Source of the DNA: Phaeosaccion multiseriatum
Taxonomy: Eukaryota > Ochrophyta, other classes
Direction: 5' to 3'
NCBI GenBank assembly: GCA_965112735.1
Contig: OZ218962.1
Location: forward strand, 1,922,001 to 1,986,000
DNA length: 64,000 bases
Positions 56,601-64,000 of this stretch are shown here, piece after piece. The number at the start of each line of letters is the position of its first letter. The stretch's first letter is position 1. The position numbers and the translations under genes are program-made. The notes beneath the pieces were generated by a model, which was given only the letters and a program-made list of their open reading frames with translations, was not told the DNA's origin and ran no database searches.

Positions 56601-58382
56601 AGGATTAGTAGTAGTAGTAGGAGTAGTAGTAGTAGTACTAGTAGTAGTAGTACTAGTAGTAGTAGTAGGAGTAGGAGTAGTAAGTCAATAGATGGCGGAG
56701 TAAGTCAATTGGTGGTGGTGCGTGAGTTCCGTGGGTGGGTGGATGGGTGGTACGCCAGTTGTGAGTGGGTAAGGGGGGTAGGTGGGTGGGTGGGTGGGTG
56801 GGTGGGTGGGTGAGAGTTGGGGTAGTAAAGAGATTGCAGCTACTCAACTCACCCACTCACAACTGGCGTACCACCCACCCGCCCCCACTCCTTCCACAGA
56901 ATCCTTTTAGGCAGAAAAGCAAACCGAGAACTTCGCAGGGGCAGAGGGAATATGGATGTATTTACTGACATAGAAACTGAAAGTGTGTGCGTGCGTGTGT
57001 GTGTGCATAGAGATTGACTTATGCGGCATCAATGACGTATGGCGCATCAATAACTTATGGGGCATCAACCTAAGAATTACGAAATTGTGTGTGTTTGTTT
57101 TGTGAAGCAAGTTCAACAGCCCGTTCCTCTTTCCTTCCATCCGAAGCAACAACTCCTCCACCCGTCCCTCCTCCCCACTTCTCCCCCCCCCCCCCCTCTC
57201 CCGATGCACAGCTGGCGCAAGCGGAGCTGAGCGAAGGAAGTGGCTTCACCGCGGACTTCTCCCTCGTTGACAGAGACAGAGACACCGGAGGAGGAGGAGG
57301 AGGAGGAGGAGGAGGAGGAGGAGGAGCAGCAGGAGCAGCAGGAGGAGGAGGCGGAGAAGGAGGAGGAGGAGGAGGAGGGGGGGGGGGGGGGGGGGGAGGG
57401 TCGTAATGGCACTCATACCACTGCGGCGGAAAGAGCTCTGTCCGAGGGGGTGGAGGCCCTCGCTGAGGATGCAGCACTGGTGGGGAGGATCAGGGAGAGA
57501 GCAAGGCGACTGAGGGTCAAGGTGAGAAGGAGGAGCGAAGTGGGAGGCAGGGAGGGAGGGAGCGAGGCAGGCAGGGAGGGAGGGAGGGAGGGAGGGAGGA
57601 AGGGAGGGAGGGAGGGCGGGAGGGAGGGAGGGAGGGAAGGAGGGAGGGAGGGAGGGAGGGATTCGCCGCTGGATAGCATCCATAAAAAGTCACTCATGTA
57701 ACCGTTACGTGCATGGGAACACGCGCACGCACTTCCCCCCCCCCCTCCTCTCCACTGCCCTCCTCCTCCTCCTTCTCCTCCTCCTCCTCCTCCTCCTCCT
57801 CCTCCTCCTCCTCCTCCTCCTCCTCCTCCTCCTCCTCCTCCTCCTCCTCCTCCTCCTCCTCCTCCTCCTCCTCCTCCTCCTCCTCCTCCTCCTCCTCCTC
57901 CTCCTCCTCCTCCTCCTCCTCCTCCTCCTCCTCCTCCTCCTCCTCCTCCTCCTCCTCCTCCTCCTCCTCCTCCTCCTCCTCCTCCTCCTCCTCCTCCTCC
58001 TCCTCCTCCTCCTCCTCCTCCTCCTCCTCCTCCTCCTCCTCCTCCTCCTCCTCCTCCTCTCCTCCTCCTCCTCCTCCTCCTCCTCCTCCTCAGGTTTGGC
58101 TGCTCCTCACCTACTCCATGGTATGGGGGCTCGCTGGTCACGTGGGGTCTGACAAAGGTGAGTGCGGGAGGGGCAGGTAGAAATGCCGAAGTATGGCACT
58201 GAGACAGGCACTACTCTTCAATGCCTTTTGGTGTAATTATATGTATGTATGCAATATATGCACATATAATTATATACTGCGTGTGTATGTGGAGTCTTCA
58301 CCCTCCAGAACATTTTACGAAGCAGGGGGAGGTAGCCAGCCGCTGGGTGGGTGGGTGGGTGGGAGTGTGCATGTTTGTGTGT

Positions 58383-58413
<31 letters not shown>

Positions 58414-61400
58414 GGTGAGTGGATGGATGGATGGCAGTGGATGGATGGATGGCAGTGGATGGGAGTGCCATAGATACATGGGAACAGGAAGGAAGAAGGA
58501 AGGAAGAAAGGAAAGAGGCAAAGAAGGAAGGAAGGACGGAGCGAAGGAATGAATTAAAGAATGAAGGAAGGAAGGAGGGAAAAAAGGAAGGAAGGAAGGA
58601 AGGAAGGACGGAGGAAAAGAATGAATGAAGGAAGGAGGAAAAGAATGAATGAAGGGAGGAGGGAAAGAAGGAAGGAGGGAAGGAAAGATAGAATTGATGG
58701 AAGGAAGGAAGGAAGGAAGGAAGGAAGGAAGAAAGGAGAAAGGAAGGAAATTGCTTATTTGTTGCCCGTTGCCTTGCTCCGAAACACGCACACACACACA
58801 CACACGTTGGTGATACACACAACAGGCCGCGTGACGCTGAGCACGTTTATGAAGCAGCGCATGCCCAAAGACGTACAGCATGACGTCATCTTCGAGGCGA
58901 ATCTCTACAACTTCATACCCGATTTAGTCTCGGTGAGTAAGAGGGGAAGTTATTGACATATAGGAATCAACATAAGAATTACGTATGTATTTACGTATGT
59001 ACGGGTATGAGTTGCGGGGTTTTGATGGTTCATGAGAGACCTAAGGCCACTGTTACTGCTCACCCTGCTTCCACCCCCCCTCCCTCCCCTCGCTCATCCG
59101 CTGCCATCCACCCTCCCATTCACTGCCATCCACTGCCATCCACCCTCCCATCCTGGTCAGGGCAAGCTGGTGCCCATCAGCGGCTACGATGGAGTGTTCG
59201 GTGTTCCCAAGGGGGCTTGGCAGAACGTCCCTTTCTGGCACGTGGGCGCCTCTGAATTGGGTCAGTCCATGCCTCCCTCACTCGTCGTGCCCACCGTCAG
59301 GACACGATCCATCTTGACGGCCGTGTATATAATGGTACGTAAGGTTGCGTGTGTGTGTGTGTGTGTGCGTGTACGTGTACGTGTATGTGTATGTGTATGT
59401 GTGTGTGTGTGTGTTGTGATGTGGTGTGCAAATCAGTCTGCCCTCGCAAACACACACACACACACACACTTCTCTCCCTTATACGTATTGCCTCGTTGCG
59501 TTTCCTTACTTACGTACCCGTCATGTTATGTTTTGACCCCTTAACCCCTCGCGTATACGTACTGGCTCAGCTCGGTCGTGCTCGCATGCACGTGGTGCTG
59601 GAGGGAGAAGAAGGGGTTGGTAAGACGGCCCTCGCAAGGAGGCTTCTCAAGGCCTTGGGGGACGGCGTGCCGGACCCTTTCGCAATCTCTCTGGAGGGCG
59701 AGAGTCAGCAGGTGGGAGGGGAAGGGCGGAAGGGCAGAGGGTGGGAGGGAGGGATAGAGTCAGGGTCAGGGGGAGGGTAAGGGTAAGGAGGAGGAGGAGG
59801 AGGAGGAGGAGGAGGAGGAGGAGGAGGAGGAGGAGGAGGAGGAGGAGGAGGAGGAGGAGGAGGAGGAGGAGGAGGAGGAGAGGAGGAGGAGGAGGAGGAG
59901 GAGGAGGAGGACGAGGAGGAGGAGGAGGAGGAGGAGGAGGAGGAGGAGGAGGAGGAGGAGGAGGAGGAGGAGGAGGAGGAGGAGGAGGAGGAGGAGGAGG
60001 AGGAGGAGGAGGAGGAGGAGGAGGAGGAGGAGGAGGAGGAGGAGGAGGAGGAGGAGGAGGAGGAGGAGGAGGAGGAGGAGGAGGAGGAGGAGGAACAGAA
60101 TCAGAGTGAGGAGCGGCGAGACTATCATGTTTATCGATATTAAATATCGAGATCGATAGCGGCATGGACGAATCCTCAGGGGGAGGGGGAGGACATCAGT
60201 GGCCTGACTGCTTCAATGACTCACTGACTGACTGACTGACTGACTCACTGACTGACTCACTGACCCGCGTACTTGCCTGCCTCTGCGCCTGCCTGACTGA
60301 CTAACGTATTCGAATGTATTTCGATACGAATATCGGCACCGACATTCTGACTGATTCTCACAGGTTGAGGCCACAAGTGGCCTCACGCAACGCATGGAGG
60401 CCGGCGGGGTGGACTCGGGAGGCGACGCAGTTGGAAGCATACAGGTAGGGGCGCGGAGAGAACTGAGTGTCAGGTGTCGAGTGTCAGGCTTTACGCCTTT
60501 ATCTGCCGCCCATCCACTACCATCCGCTGCCATGCCCTGACAAAATCCCTAGGTGAGCACTTCGATCGCCATGGTGGACGAGCTGCGCCAGGAGGTGGTT
60601 CACAGCGTCGCCAGAGCTGAGGATGGCAGTGGATGTGCCCAACCGCAACCAGCAACCGCAGGATTAGCAGGCCGAGACGCACCAGCAGGAGCAGCAGGGG
60701 CACCAGGGGCAGCAGGGGCAGCAGGGGGTGAAACCGTCAATGAGCACCACCAACAGCAGCAGTCGCAGGAGTCGCAGCAGTCGCAGCAGCGTATACCGCC
60801 CCTGAGCTCTGTATATGTGTCTCTGTCCCGATCGAGCCGGCCGGAGCACGTCATCGAAACGATAGAGGGGGCTCTTCTTGGAGAGAGGAGAGGCACCCTG
60901 AGGGCCCCTACGGGTGGGCGTGTCGTTGTATTTGTTGATGACTTACACCTCGCTGCAGGAGGAGGAGGAGGAGGAGGAGGAGGAGGAGGAGGAGGAGGAG
61001 GAGGAGGAGGAGGAGAAGGAGGAGGAGGAGGAGGAGGAGGAGGAGAAGGAGAAGAAGGAGGAGGAGGAGGAATGGGCGGCGCCGTGCGGGCCGAGATGCA
61101 GCTCGTGGAACTTCTACGTGGAGCAGTGGGGTACTCTGCGGCGGTGAGCATCGTACCTATCTCAGCCCATGCAGTAGCTGAAGGTGGAGGAGCAGGTGGT
61201 GGTGGCGGAGGAGGAGGAGGAGGAGGAGGAGGAGGAGGAGGAGGAGGAGGAGGAGGAGGAGGAGGAGGAGGAGGAAGTGGCGGGGTTGGTGGTTCGGGTG
61301 CACTGATGATGGAAACGCCTGGCGACTGCCGACTCATCGCTCCAAACAGAGACATGCGACTCGCCCGAGAGAGAGACGCACGGAGGTTGAAGCTTGCCAA

Positions 61401-64000
61401 ACTTGCGGAGAAGAAGACACACCACAAGGGGAACATCGGCGGTGGGGGGGGGGGGGGGGTGGAGGCCCGACAGGAAGGAGGAGGAGGAGGAGGGGGAGGA
61501 GGAGGAGGAGGAGGAGGAGGAGGAGGAGGAGGAGGAGGAGCTGGGTCCCGGCCTCAAACCGCAGAGGTCACTGATTGGACGGCTGGAATTGGAGGGGGAG
61601 GAGCAGGAGGATCAGGACGAGGAGGAGTAGCAGCAGCATCAGCCGCAGCAGCCGCAGGAGGAGGAGGAGGAGGAGGAGGAGGAGGAGGAGGAGCAGGAGC
61701 AACGCCTGTGCCTTTATCTCTACACGGAGAGCCGCTCTCTTGCTTGCCCGAGGCGAGTGCCATGGGTGCGCTTCCCAAGAGAATGCAAGTCTTGCCGGAC
61801 TTTGTTCGCAGCGAGGGCTTGGGCGCAACGGGTGATTGCTACCGGCCGCTGCCGGGTATGACATACCTCGCTGCTGGCCGCCCTCGGGTGGCAAGGTTAG
61901 GGGTGGGAGGAGGAGGAGGAGGAGGGGGGGGTGGAGGTGGTGGTGGCGGGCAGCAGTTGGTGATACGGCAGTCGATGCAGGATCGCCTCTATCGCCCCTT
62001 CGCGCTGCTCAACATGGCCTCACCTGAGGACAGCGAAATGAGGGGAATCTTCACGCCTCTTTTCCAGCACGCCTTCAGCGCCGATGGGGCCGCCTACGAG
62101 GTGAGAGGGGTATATATATATATATAATATGTATATATTACTTCGAAGTATATATTATATATACAGGGGGGGGTAATCAGAGAGGGTCACATATGCCTCC
62201 TTTACCCCATTCACATTGTTTCGCATTCCGCACTGTCTTCATCTACACCTTGCCGTCAGCAGATTGGGTTTTCTTCCCAAATCTACTGTCCTTGATCCCT
62301 TTTGTGACTCTTCTACTTCCCTTCCCCTCCCCCCTTTAGGTGCTACGTGGCAAGCATCTTGATGCCGTAGTCTTCTCTCACGAGGTTGTGCAGGCCTCAC
62401 GCTCTCTCGCACACCTCACAGTGGACCTCCTACGCAGATGCGTCGGACATGCAAAGCACGCCTTCTCACGCTACGCGGACCACCCTCACCCTCATCCTCG
62501 CGCTGCGGCTACAAGCAGTCGTCGTCTTCCTTCTCTCTTTGCTGTCGAGAATGGCAATTTCTGCTTCGGCTCTTCACAAATGGCGGCATCGCTGCTGCAG
62601 TTCAACATGCCAACCCTTATGCGCTTCCTGCAGGTGAGCGCATGGCGTATGCCTCCAACCTGTCTCCTCGTATGCCTCCAATCTGTCTCCTCGTGTTCCT
62701 CTAATCTGTCTCCTCGTGTGCCTCCAATCTCTCTCCTCGTATGCCTCCAATCTGTCTCCTCGTGTGCCTCTAATCTGTCTCCTCGTGTGCCTCCAATCTC
62801 TCTCCTCGTATGCCTCTAATCTCTCCTTTCCTGCCCATATGCCTGTCTGAAGGTGTTCACTGTTCTGCAGCCGGAGTTCGTGCCGACCCCTCTGTCACTC
62901 GCCAGACTTTGGTGCCATGAGGTGCGCTGGTTGGTGTATAGCGTGCTCACTCACTCACTCACTCACTCACTCACTCACTCAATCCCTCACTCACTCACTC
63001 ACTCACTCACTCACTCACTCACTCACTCACTCACTCACTCACTCACTCACTCACTCACTCACTCACTCACTCACTCACTCACTTACTCACTCACTCACTC
63101 ACTCACTCACTCACTCACTCACTCACTCACTCACTCACTCACTCACTCACGCACTCACTCGCTCACTCACTCACTCACTCACTCACTCACTCACTCACGC
63201 ACTCACTCACGCACTCACGCACGCACTCACTCACGCACTCACTCACTCACTCACTCACTCACTCACTCACTCACTCACTCACTCACTCACTCACTCACTC
63301 GCTCACTCACTCACTCACTCACTCACTCACTCACTCACTCACGCACTCACGCACTCACGCACTCACTCACTCACTCGCTCACTCACTCACTCACTCACTC
63401 ACTCACTCACTCACTCACTCACTCACTCACTCACTCACTCACTCACTCACTCACTCACTCACTCACTCACTCACTCACTCACTCACGCACTCACGCACTC
63501 ACTCACTCACTCACTCACTCACTCACTCACTCACTCACTCACTCACTCACTCACTCACTCACTCACTCACGCACTCACTCACTCACTCACTCACTCACTC
63601 ACTCACTCACTCGCTCACACTTCACTCACTCACTCACTCACTCACTCACTCACTCACTCACTCACTCACTCACTCACTCACTCACTCACTCACTCACTCA
63701 CTCACTCGCTCACTCACTGCCTTGACACCCACTCGCTAACCCACCCTCTCTCTCCCTTCCTTCCTCCCTCCCCCTCTCCCTCCCTCCTCCCCCACCCCCC
63801 CCTTCCCTCCCCTCCCTCCGTATCACCAAAAGGTCATGAAAGAGTTCGTGGATCCTCTCGGCCAAGTGTCGCGTGTGTACCAGAGCGCCGCCATGGCCGA
63901 TCTCATCGACACCATCGCAAAGAACAGCACCGCCCTACACCTCGGCGTCCATGAGGAAAAAAAGCTGATCCAATCTCTGCGATCGAGTAGCCGCACCGCA
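23059..64000 (+). CDS. Dynein heavy chain (axonemal-type, divergent AAA1), 5' complete or nearly so, 3' truncated by window; 54 exons seen
   Basis: A chain of 54 exons, phases matching at every junction I checked except one homopolymer problem, gives about 17.3 kb of coding sequence in 41 kb. Order: disordered tail, axonemal-type tail motifs, linker (DHC_N2), AAA1, AAA2, AAA3. Exon coordinates are given in the regional entries that follow. Defining matches are [14 protein letters not shown] and FRLADIFLH in the tail, [13 protein letters not shown] in the linker (usual KRxxFPRFxFLS), [11 protein letters not shown] before AAA1, GPSGSGKT in AAA2, [10 protein letters not shown] (usual SPATVSR), EGEEGVGKT and [10 protein letters not shown] in AAA3, and LARLWCHE at the AAA3 end. 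About 5,750 codons are used by the end of AAA3, roughly twice the usual number, because of low-complexity inserts (Gly, Glu, Gln, Ala, Ser). All introns are GT-AG except one probable GC-AG (donor after 51873). AAA1 lacks its nucleotide-binding motifs. The start Met at 23059 is the first plausible one but is not proven. Confidence 0.9.
25293..25358 (+). repeat. 12-base coding minisatellite
   Basis: Five to six copies of GAAGCAACTGCA in dynein exon 3 encode repeated EATA. Confidence 0.9.
25748..25820. repeat. (GT)n at a 5' splice site
   Basis: Begins at the donor of dynein intron 3. Confidence 0.9.
25957..26080. repeat. 26-base minisatellite, about 4.8 copies
   Basis: The unit starts CTGCTGCCCCTCTTCCTCTC and repeats with almost no divergence at 25981, 26007, 26033 and 26059, in the 3' half of dynein intron 3. 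Pyrimidine-rich on the sense strand. Confidence 0.9.
27147..27312. repeat. (GT)n-(GA)n tract at a 5' splice site
   Basis: Starts at the donor of intron 6 (GTGAGAGTGTG) and continues as GA/GGGA repeats. Confidence 0.9.
27900..28012. repeat. (GATG)n tract
   Basis: Imperfect GATG repeats in the 5' half of dynein intron 7. Confidence 0.85.
29799..30088. repeat. (GTGAGTGTGTGG)n array at a 5' splice site
   Basis: Intron 8 starts with dozens of GTGAGT/GTGGGT units. GTGAGT is itself a strong donor sequence, so the real donor at 29799 is followed by many potential decoys. Confidence 0.9.
30238..30562. repeat. (CTC)n satellite at a 3' splice site
   Basis: About 325 bases with a single CTG interruption, ending just upstream of the CTCCAG acceptor of exon 9 (30576). 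Confidence 0.95.
30851..31355. repeat. (CTC)n satellite, about 500 bases
   Basis: Begins within ten bases of the donor of intron 9; almost perfect. Confidence 0.95.
31448..31762. repeat. (CCCT)n then (CCCCT)n satellite
   Basis: Tetranucleotide then pentanucleotide repeats in the 3' part of intron 9, ending about 20 bases before the acceptor at 31783. Confidence 0.95.
32814..32858. repeat. (GT)n near the 5' end of intron 10
   Basis: GT repeats about 50 bases after the donor; the same intron ends in a long (CA)n tract. Confidence 0.9.
33115..33203. repeat. 10-base minisatellite (AGCATATGGA)
   Basis: About nine imperfect copies in intron 10. Confidence 0.85.
33362..33690. repeat. (CA)n/(CACCCA)n satellite at a 3' splice site
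   Basis: Runs directly into the CACACAG acceptor of exon 11 (33691). Confidence 0.9.
34062..34252. repeat. (CA)n satellite in intron 11
   Basis: Imperfect CA repeats that start about 30 bases after the donor. Confidence 0.9.
34747..35446. repeat. (CCCT)n satellite at a 3' splice site, about 700 bases
   Basis: Nearly perfect; one CTTC variant near the end. It stops just before the CTACTCAG acceptor of exon 13 (35453). Confidence 0.95.
35606..35838. repeat. (CTCA)n satellite
   Basis: Fills most of intron 13. Confidence 0.95.
37605..37672. repeat. (GGGA)n at a 5' splice site
   Basis: Follows directly after the donor of intron 15. Confidence 0.9.
38131..38376. repeat. (CTC)n satellite in intron 16
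   Basis: About 245 bases, sense-strand pyrimidine; followed by a copy of the dispersed motif (38404) before the acceptor at 38454. Confidence 0.95.
39270..39405. repeat. (CCCT)n satellite in intron 17
   Basis: Pyrimidine tetranucleotide repeats in the 3' half of the intron. Confidence 0.95.
40225..40565. repeat. About 22-base minisatellite (AGGCATGTAGGCATGAAAAT)
   Basis: Around 15 variant copies with internal TAGTAGGCATG and GAAGTAGG forms, in dynein intron 19. It is less pure than the microsatellites, so probably older. Confidence 0.9.
42475..42700. repeat. (GTGAGGGA)n array at a 5' splice site
   Basis: GTGAGT/GGGAGTGA repeats shortly after the donor of intron 23. They are complementary in kind to the CCCACTCA repeats at the other end of the same intron. 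Confidence 0.9.
42795..42966. repeat. (CCCA)n array with CTCA and CTAC variants
   Basis: Runs almost to the acceptor of exon 24 (42981). Confidence 0.9.
43811..44324. repeat. Intron 26: GGATGGCAGTGG repeats then (ATATGCCCGT)n minisatellite
   Basis: The first 180 bases carry about ten copies of the GGATGGCAGTGG-type motif. From about 44027 to 44320 a 10-base-related array (ATGCCCATATGCCTGCCC) runs to the acceptor at 44325. Confidence 0.85.
44877..45042. repeat. (CT)n tract at a 3' splice site
   Basis: Long CT/CCCT tract just before the acceptor of exon 28 (45063). Confidence 0.9.
45553..45706. repeat. (GGGGA)n at a 5' splice site
   Basis: Starts within ten bases of the donor of intron 28. 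Confidence 0.9.
46600..47104. repeat. (CCCT)n satellite at a 3' splice site, about 480 bases
   Basis: Ends directly at the CACCCCCAG acceptor of exon 31 (47115). Confidence 0.95.
47497..47878. repeat. (CCCCT)n satellite with (CTCTC) interruptions
   Basis: Pentanucleotide repeats in intron 31 that run to a CCATCCACTGCCACCCCAG acceptor of exon 32. Confidence 0.95.
48670..48810. repeat. (CA)n at a 3' splice site
   Basis: Runs to the CCCAACAG acceptor of exon 34 (48818). Confidence 0.9.
49389..49588. repeat. (CCCT)n satellite near a 3' splice site
   Basis: Intron 35; followed by the dispersed motif, which itself forms the acceptor TATCACCAACAG. Confidence 0.95.
49953..51342. repeat. (GACT)n satellite, about 1.4 kb
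   Basis: The longest pure array in the window, about 345 tetranucleotides with scattered single changes, inside dynein intron 36. All reading of it as SVSQ protein is an artefact. Confidence 0.97.
51515..51673. repeat. (CTCA)n satellite
   Basis: Follows the GACT array in intron 36. Confidence 0.95.
51896..52030. repeat. (CAGT)n and (CTCA)n tract in intron 37
   Basis: Fills the first half of the intron behind the probable GC donor. Confidence 0.9.
52438..52470. repeat. ATATT repeat block
   Basis: TATATATATTATATATATTA-type short palindromic AT repeat in intron 38. Confidence 0.85.
53012..53308. repeat. (GT)n-rich tract in intron 39
   Basis: Imperfect GT and GTGCGT repeats. Confidence 0.9.
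53484..53668. repeat. (CTC)n at a 3' splice site
   Basis: Ends at the CCCACCCAG acceptor of exon 40 (53682). Confidence 0.95.
54078..54232. repeat. (GT)n-rich tract in intron 40
   Basis: GT repeats placed nearer the 3' than the 5' splice site, an exception to the general polarity. Confidence 0.9.
54676..54760. repeat. About 10-base tandem repeat (GTTACGTAAT)
   Basis: Around eight variant copies of a palindromic-looking unit in intron 41. Confidence 0.8.
55548..56150. repeat. (CCCA)n/(CTCA)n satellite
   Basis: About 600 bases at the 3' end of intron 43. Confidence 0.95.
56534..56690. repeat. (GTA)n tract after a 5' splice site
   Basis: AGTAGT triplets directly after the donor of intron 44. 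Confidence 0.9.
56745..56876. repeat. Perfect 26-base inverted repeat in intron 44
   Basis: Arms 56745-56770 and 56851-56876 are exact reverse complements and contain GTACGCCAGTTGTGAGTGG, with an 80-base loop of GGTG repeats and unique sequence. The same 19 bases occur once more in intron 17 near 39099-39117. Confidence 0.85.
57289..57400 (+). repeat. (GGA)n then G homopolymer in coding sequence
   Basis: GGA/GCA triplets in exon 45 end in an almost uninterrupted G run near 57377-57400. The required reading frame differs on the two sides of the run. Confidence 0.85.
57548..57660. repeat. (GGGA)n after a 5' splice site
   Basis: Intron 45, purine-rich at the donor side; the acceptor side of the same intron is (CTC)n. 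Confidence 0.9.
57758..58091. repeat. (CTC)n at a 3' splice site
   Basis: Runs directly into the CTCAG acceptor of exon 46 (58094). Confidence 0.95.
58488..58748. repeat. (GGAA)n-rich tract
   Basis: Imperfect GAAG/GGAA repeats in intron 46. Confidence 0.9.
59346..59469. repeat. (GT)n and (CA)n arms in one intron
   Basis: Intron 48 has GT repeats (about 59348-59414) and CA repeats (about 59450-59469), complementary arms about 35 bases apart. Confidence 0.9.
59786..60095. repeat. (GGA)n satellite in intron 49
   Basis: About 310 bases of GGA triplets, sense-strand purine, starting about 75 bases after the donor. Confidence 0.95.
60955..61950 (+). repeat. Repeated (GGA)n blocks coding for poly-Gly
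   Basis: Five blocks in exon 51 (about 60957-61070, 61197-61276, 61440-61540, 61655-61692, 61905-61950) all read as Gly in the open frame. The exon stays open for 1548 bases, which supports translation. Confidence 0.8.
62110..62163. repeat. AT-rich palindrome in intron 51
   Basis: TATATATTACTTCGAAGTATATATTA centred on TTCGAA can fold into a hairpin just after the donor at 62101; only its central part (ATTACTTCGAAGTA) is strictly palindromic. Confidence 0.65.
62640..62830. repeat. About 23-base minisatellite in intron 52
   Basis: About eight variant copies of a unit containing TGCCTCCAATCTGTCTCCTC with GTATG/GTGTG and CCAAT/CTAAT alternation. Confidence 0.9.
62946..63720. repeat. (CTCA)n satellite, about 770 bases
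   Basis: Fills most of intron 53, with scattered CGCA and CGCT variants. Confidence 0.97.

Larger units (their letters stand above)
57212..64000 (+). other. Dynein AAA3 region (exons 45-54, window ends here)
   Basis: Exons 57212-57521 (length 310, one base off phase), 58094-58157, 58826-58932, 59161-59334, 59571-59711, 60364-60444, 60553-62100, 62340-62633, 62853-62921, 63833-64000 and onward. Landmarks: [15 protein letters not shown] (usual fxfsxiWsxGG); [16 protein letters not shown] (usual VPTxDTxRYxxLL); Walker A GEEGVGKT at 59604-59627; Walker B VVVFVDDL at 60922-60942 (usual FIDDLNMP); a poly-Gly and Ala-rich exon of 1548 bases; [13 protein letters not shown] (usual FNLRDLSRVFQG); and LARLWCHE joined to VMKEFVDPL (usual RLWxHExxRVFxDRL). 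AAA3 looks able to bind nucleotide. AAA4 onward is outside the window. Confidence 0.85.

Noticed and set aside
56878-56968. Possible exon [11 protein letters not shown] after CTTCCACAG
   Set aside because: No donor follows in phase with exon 45, and the segment has no dynein similarity.
62386-62704. Alternative frames over exon 52 (for example [12 protein letters not shown])
   Set aside because: They look superficially like the dynein TPxxxHYxFNLRD block, but phase and the following [17 protein letters not shown] match support the chosen frame.

Overview
This 64 kb window is nuclear DNA of a eukaryote. Genes are split into many exons by GT-AG introns (one probable GC-AG). The exons join in phase to give recognisable eukaryotic families. 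Roughly half of the sequence is microsatellite or minisatellite. An axonemal-type dynein heavy chain implies a lineage with cilia or flagella. A twin CX9C complex I subunit implies a lineage that kept respiratory complex I, which argues against apicomplexans and chromerids. A flagellate alga such as an ochrophyte is my best guess, but the lineage is not proven. The long open reading frames made of SLPP, GREG, THSL, SVSQ or homopolymers are repeats read in frame, not genes.

Layout, left to right: (1) 1-2632, no gene recognised. (2) 2633-6511, minus strand, a nine-exon 2-oxoglutarate/Fe(II) oxygenase of the isopenicillin-N-synthase family. (3) 6601-15398, plus strand, an eight-exon ankyrin-repeat protein with a nuclear-localisation-like motif and a BTB-like C-terminus; it starts head to head with the oxygenase. 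(4) 16672-20027, minus strand, a four-exon membrane-anchored RING-H2 protein, tail to tail with the ankyrin gene. (5) 21309-22249, minus strand, a complete three-exon NDUFB7-type complex I subunit. (6) 23059-64000 and beyond, plus strand, one dynein heavy chain gene. I could chain 54 exons in phase; it runs off the right edge after AAA3, so AAA4-6, stalk and microtubule-binding domain lie outside. It starts head to head with NDUFB7.

The genes do not form a pathway. The most interesting points are these. (a) The dynein keeps good Walker A motifs in AAA2 and AAA3, but AAA1, normally the main ATPase site, has lost Walker A, Walker B and the sensor-I region; this suggests a non-motor or divergent dynein. 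(b) A 19-20 base element, core TTGGTGATAC usually flanked by CAG triplets, occurs about 25 times in exons of several genes and in introns, and forms three 3' splice sites. (c) Introns show polarity: G-rich, GT-rich or GGATGGCAGTGG sequences lie near 5' splice sites, and the complementary C-rich, CA-rich or CCACTGCCATCC sequences near 3' splice sites, so intron ends could pair. (d) There is a one-base length anomaly at a G homopolymer in the dynein AAA3 exon.
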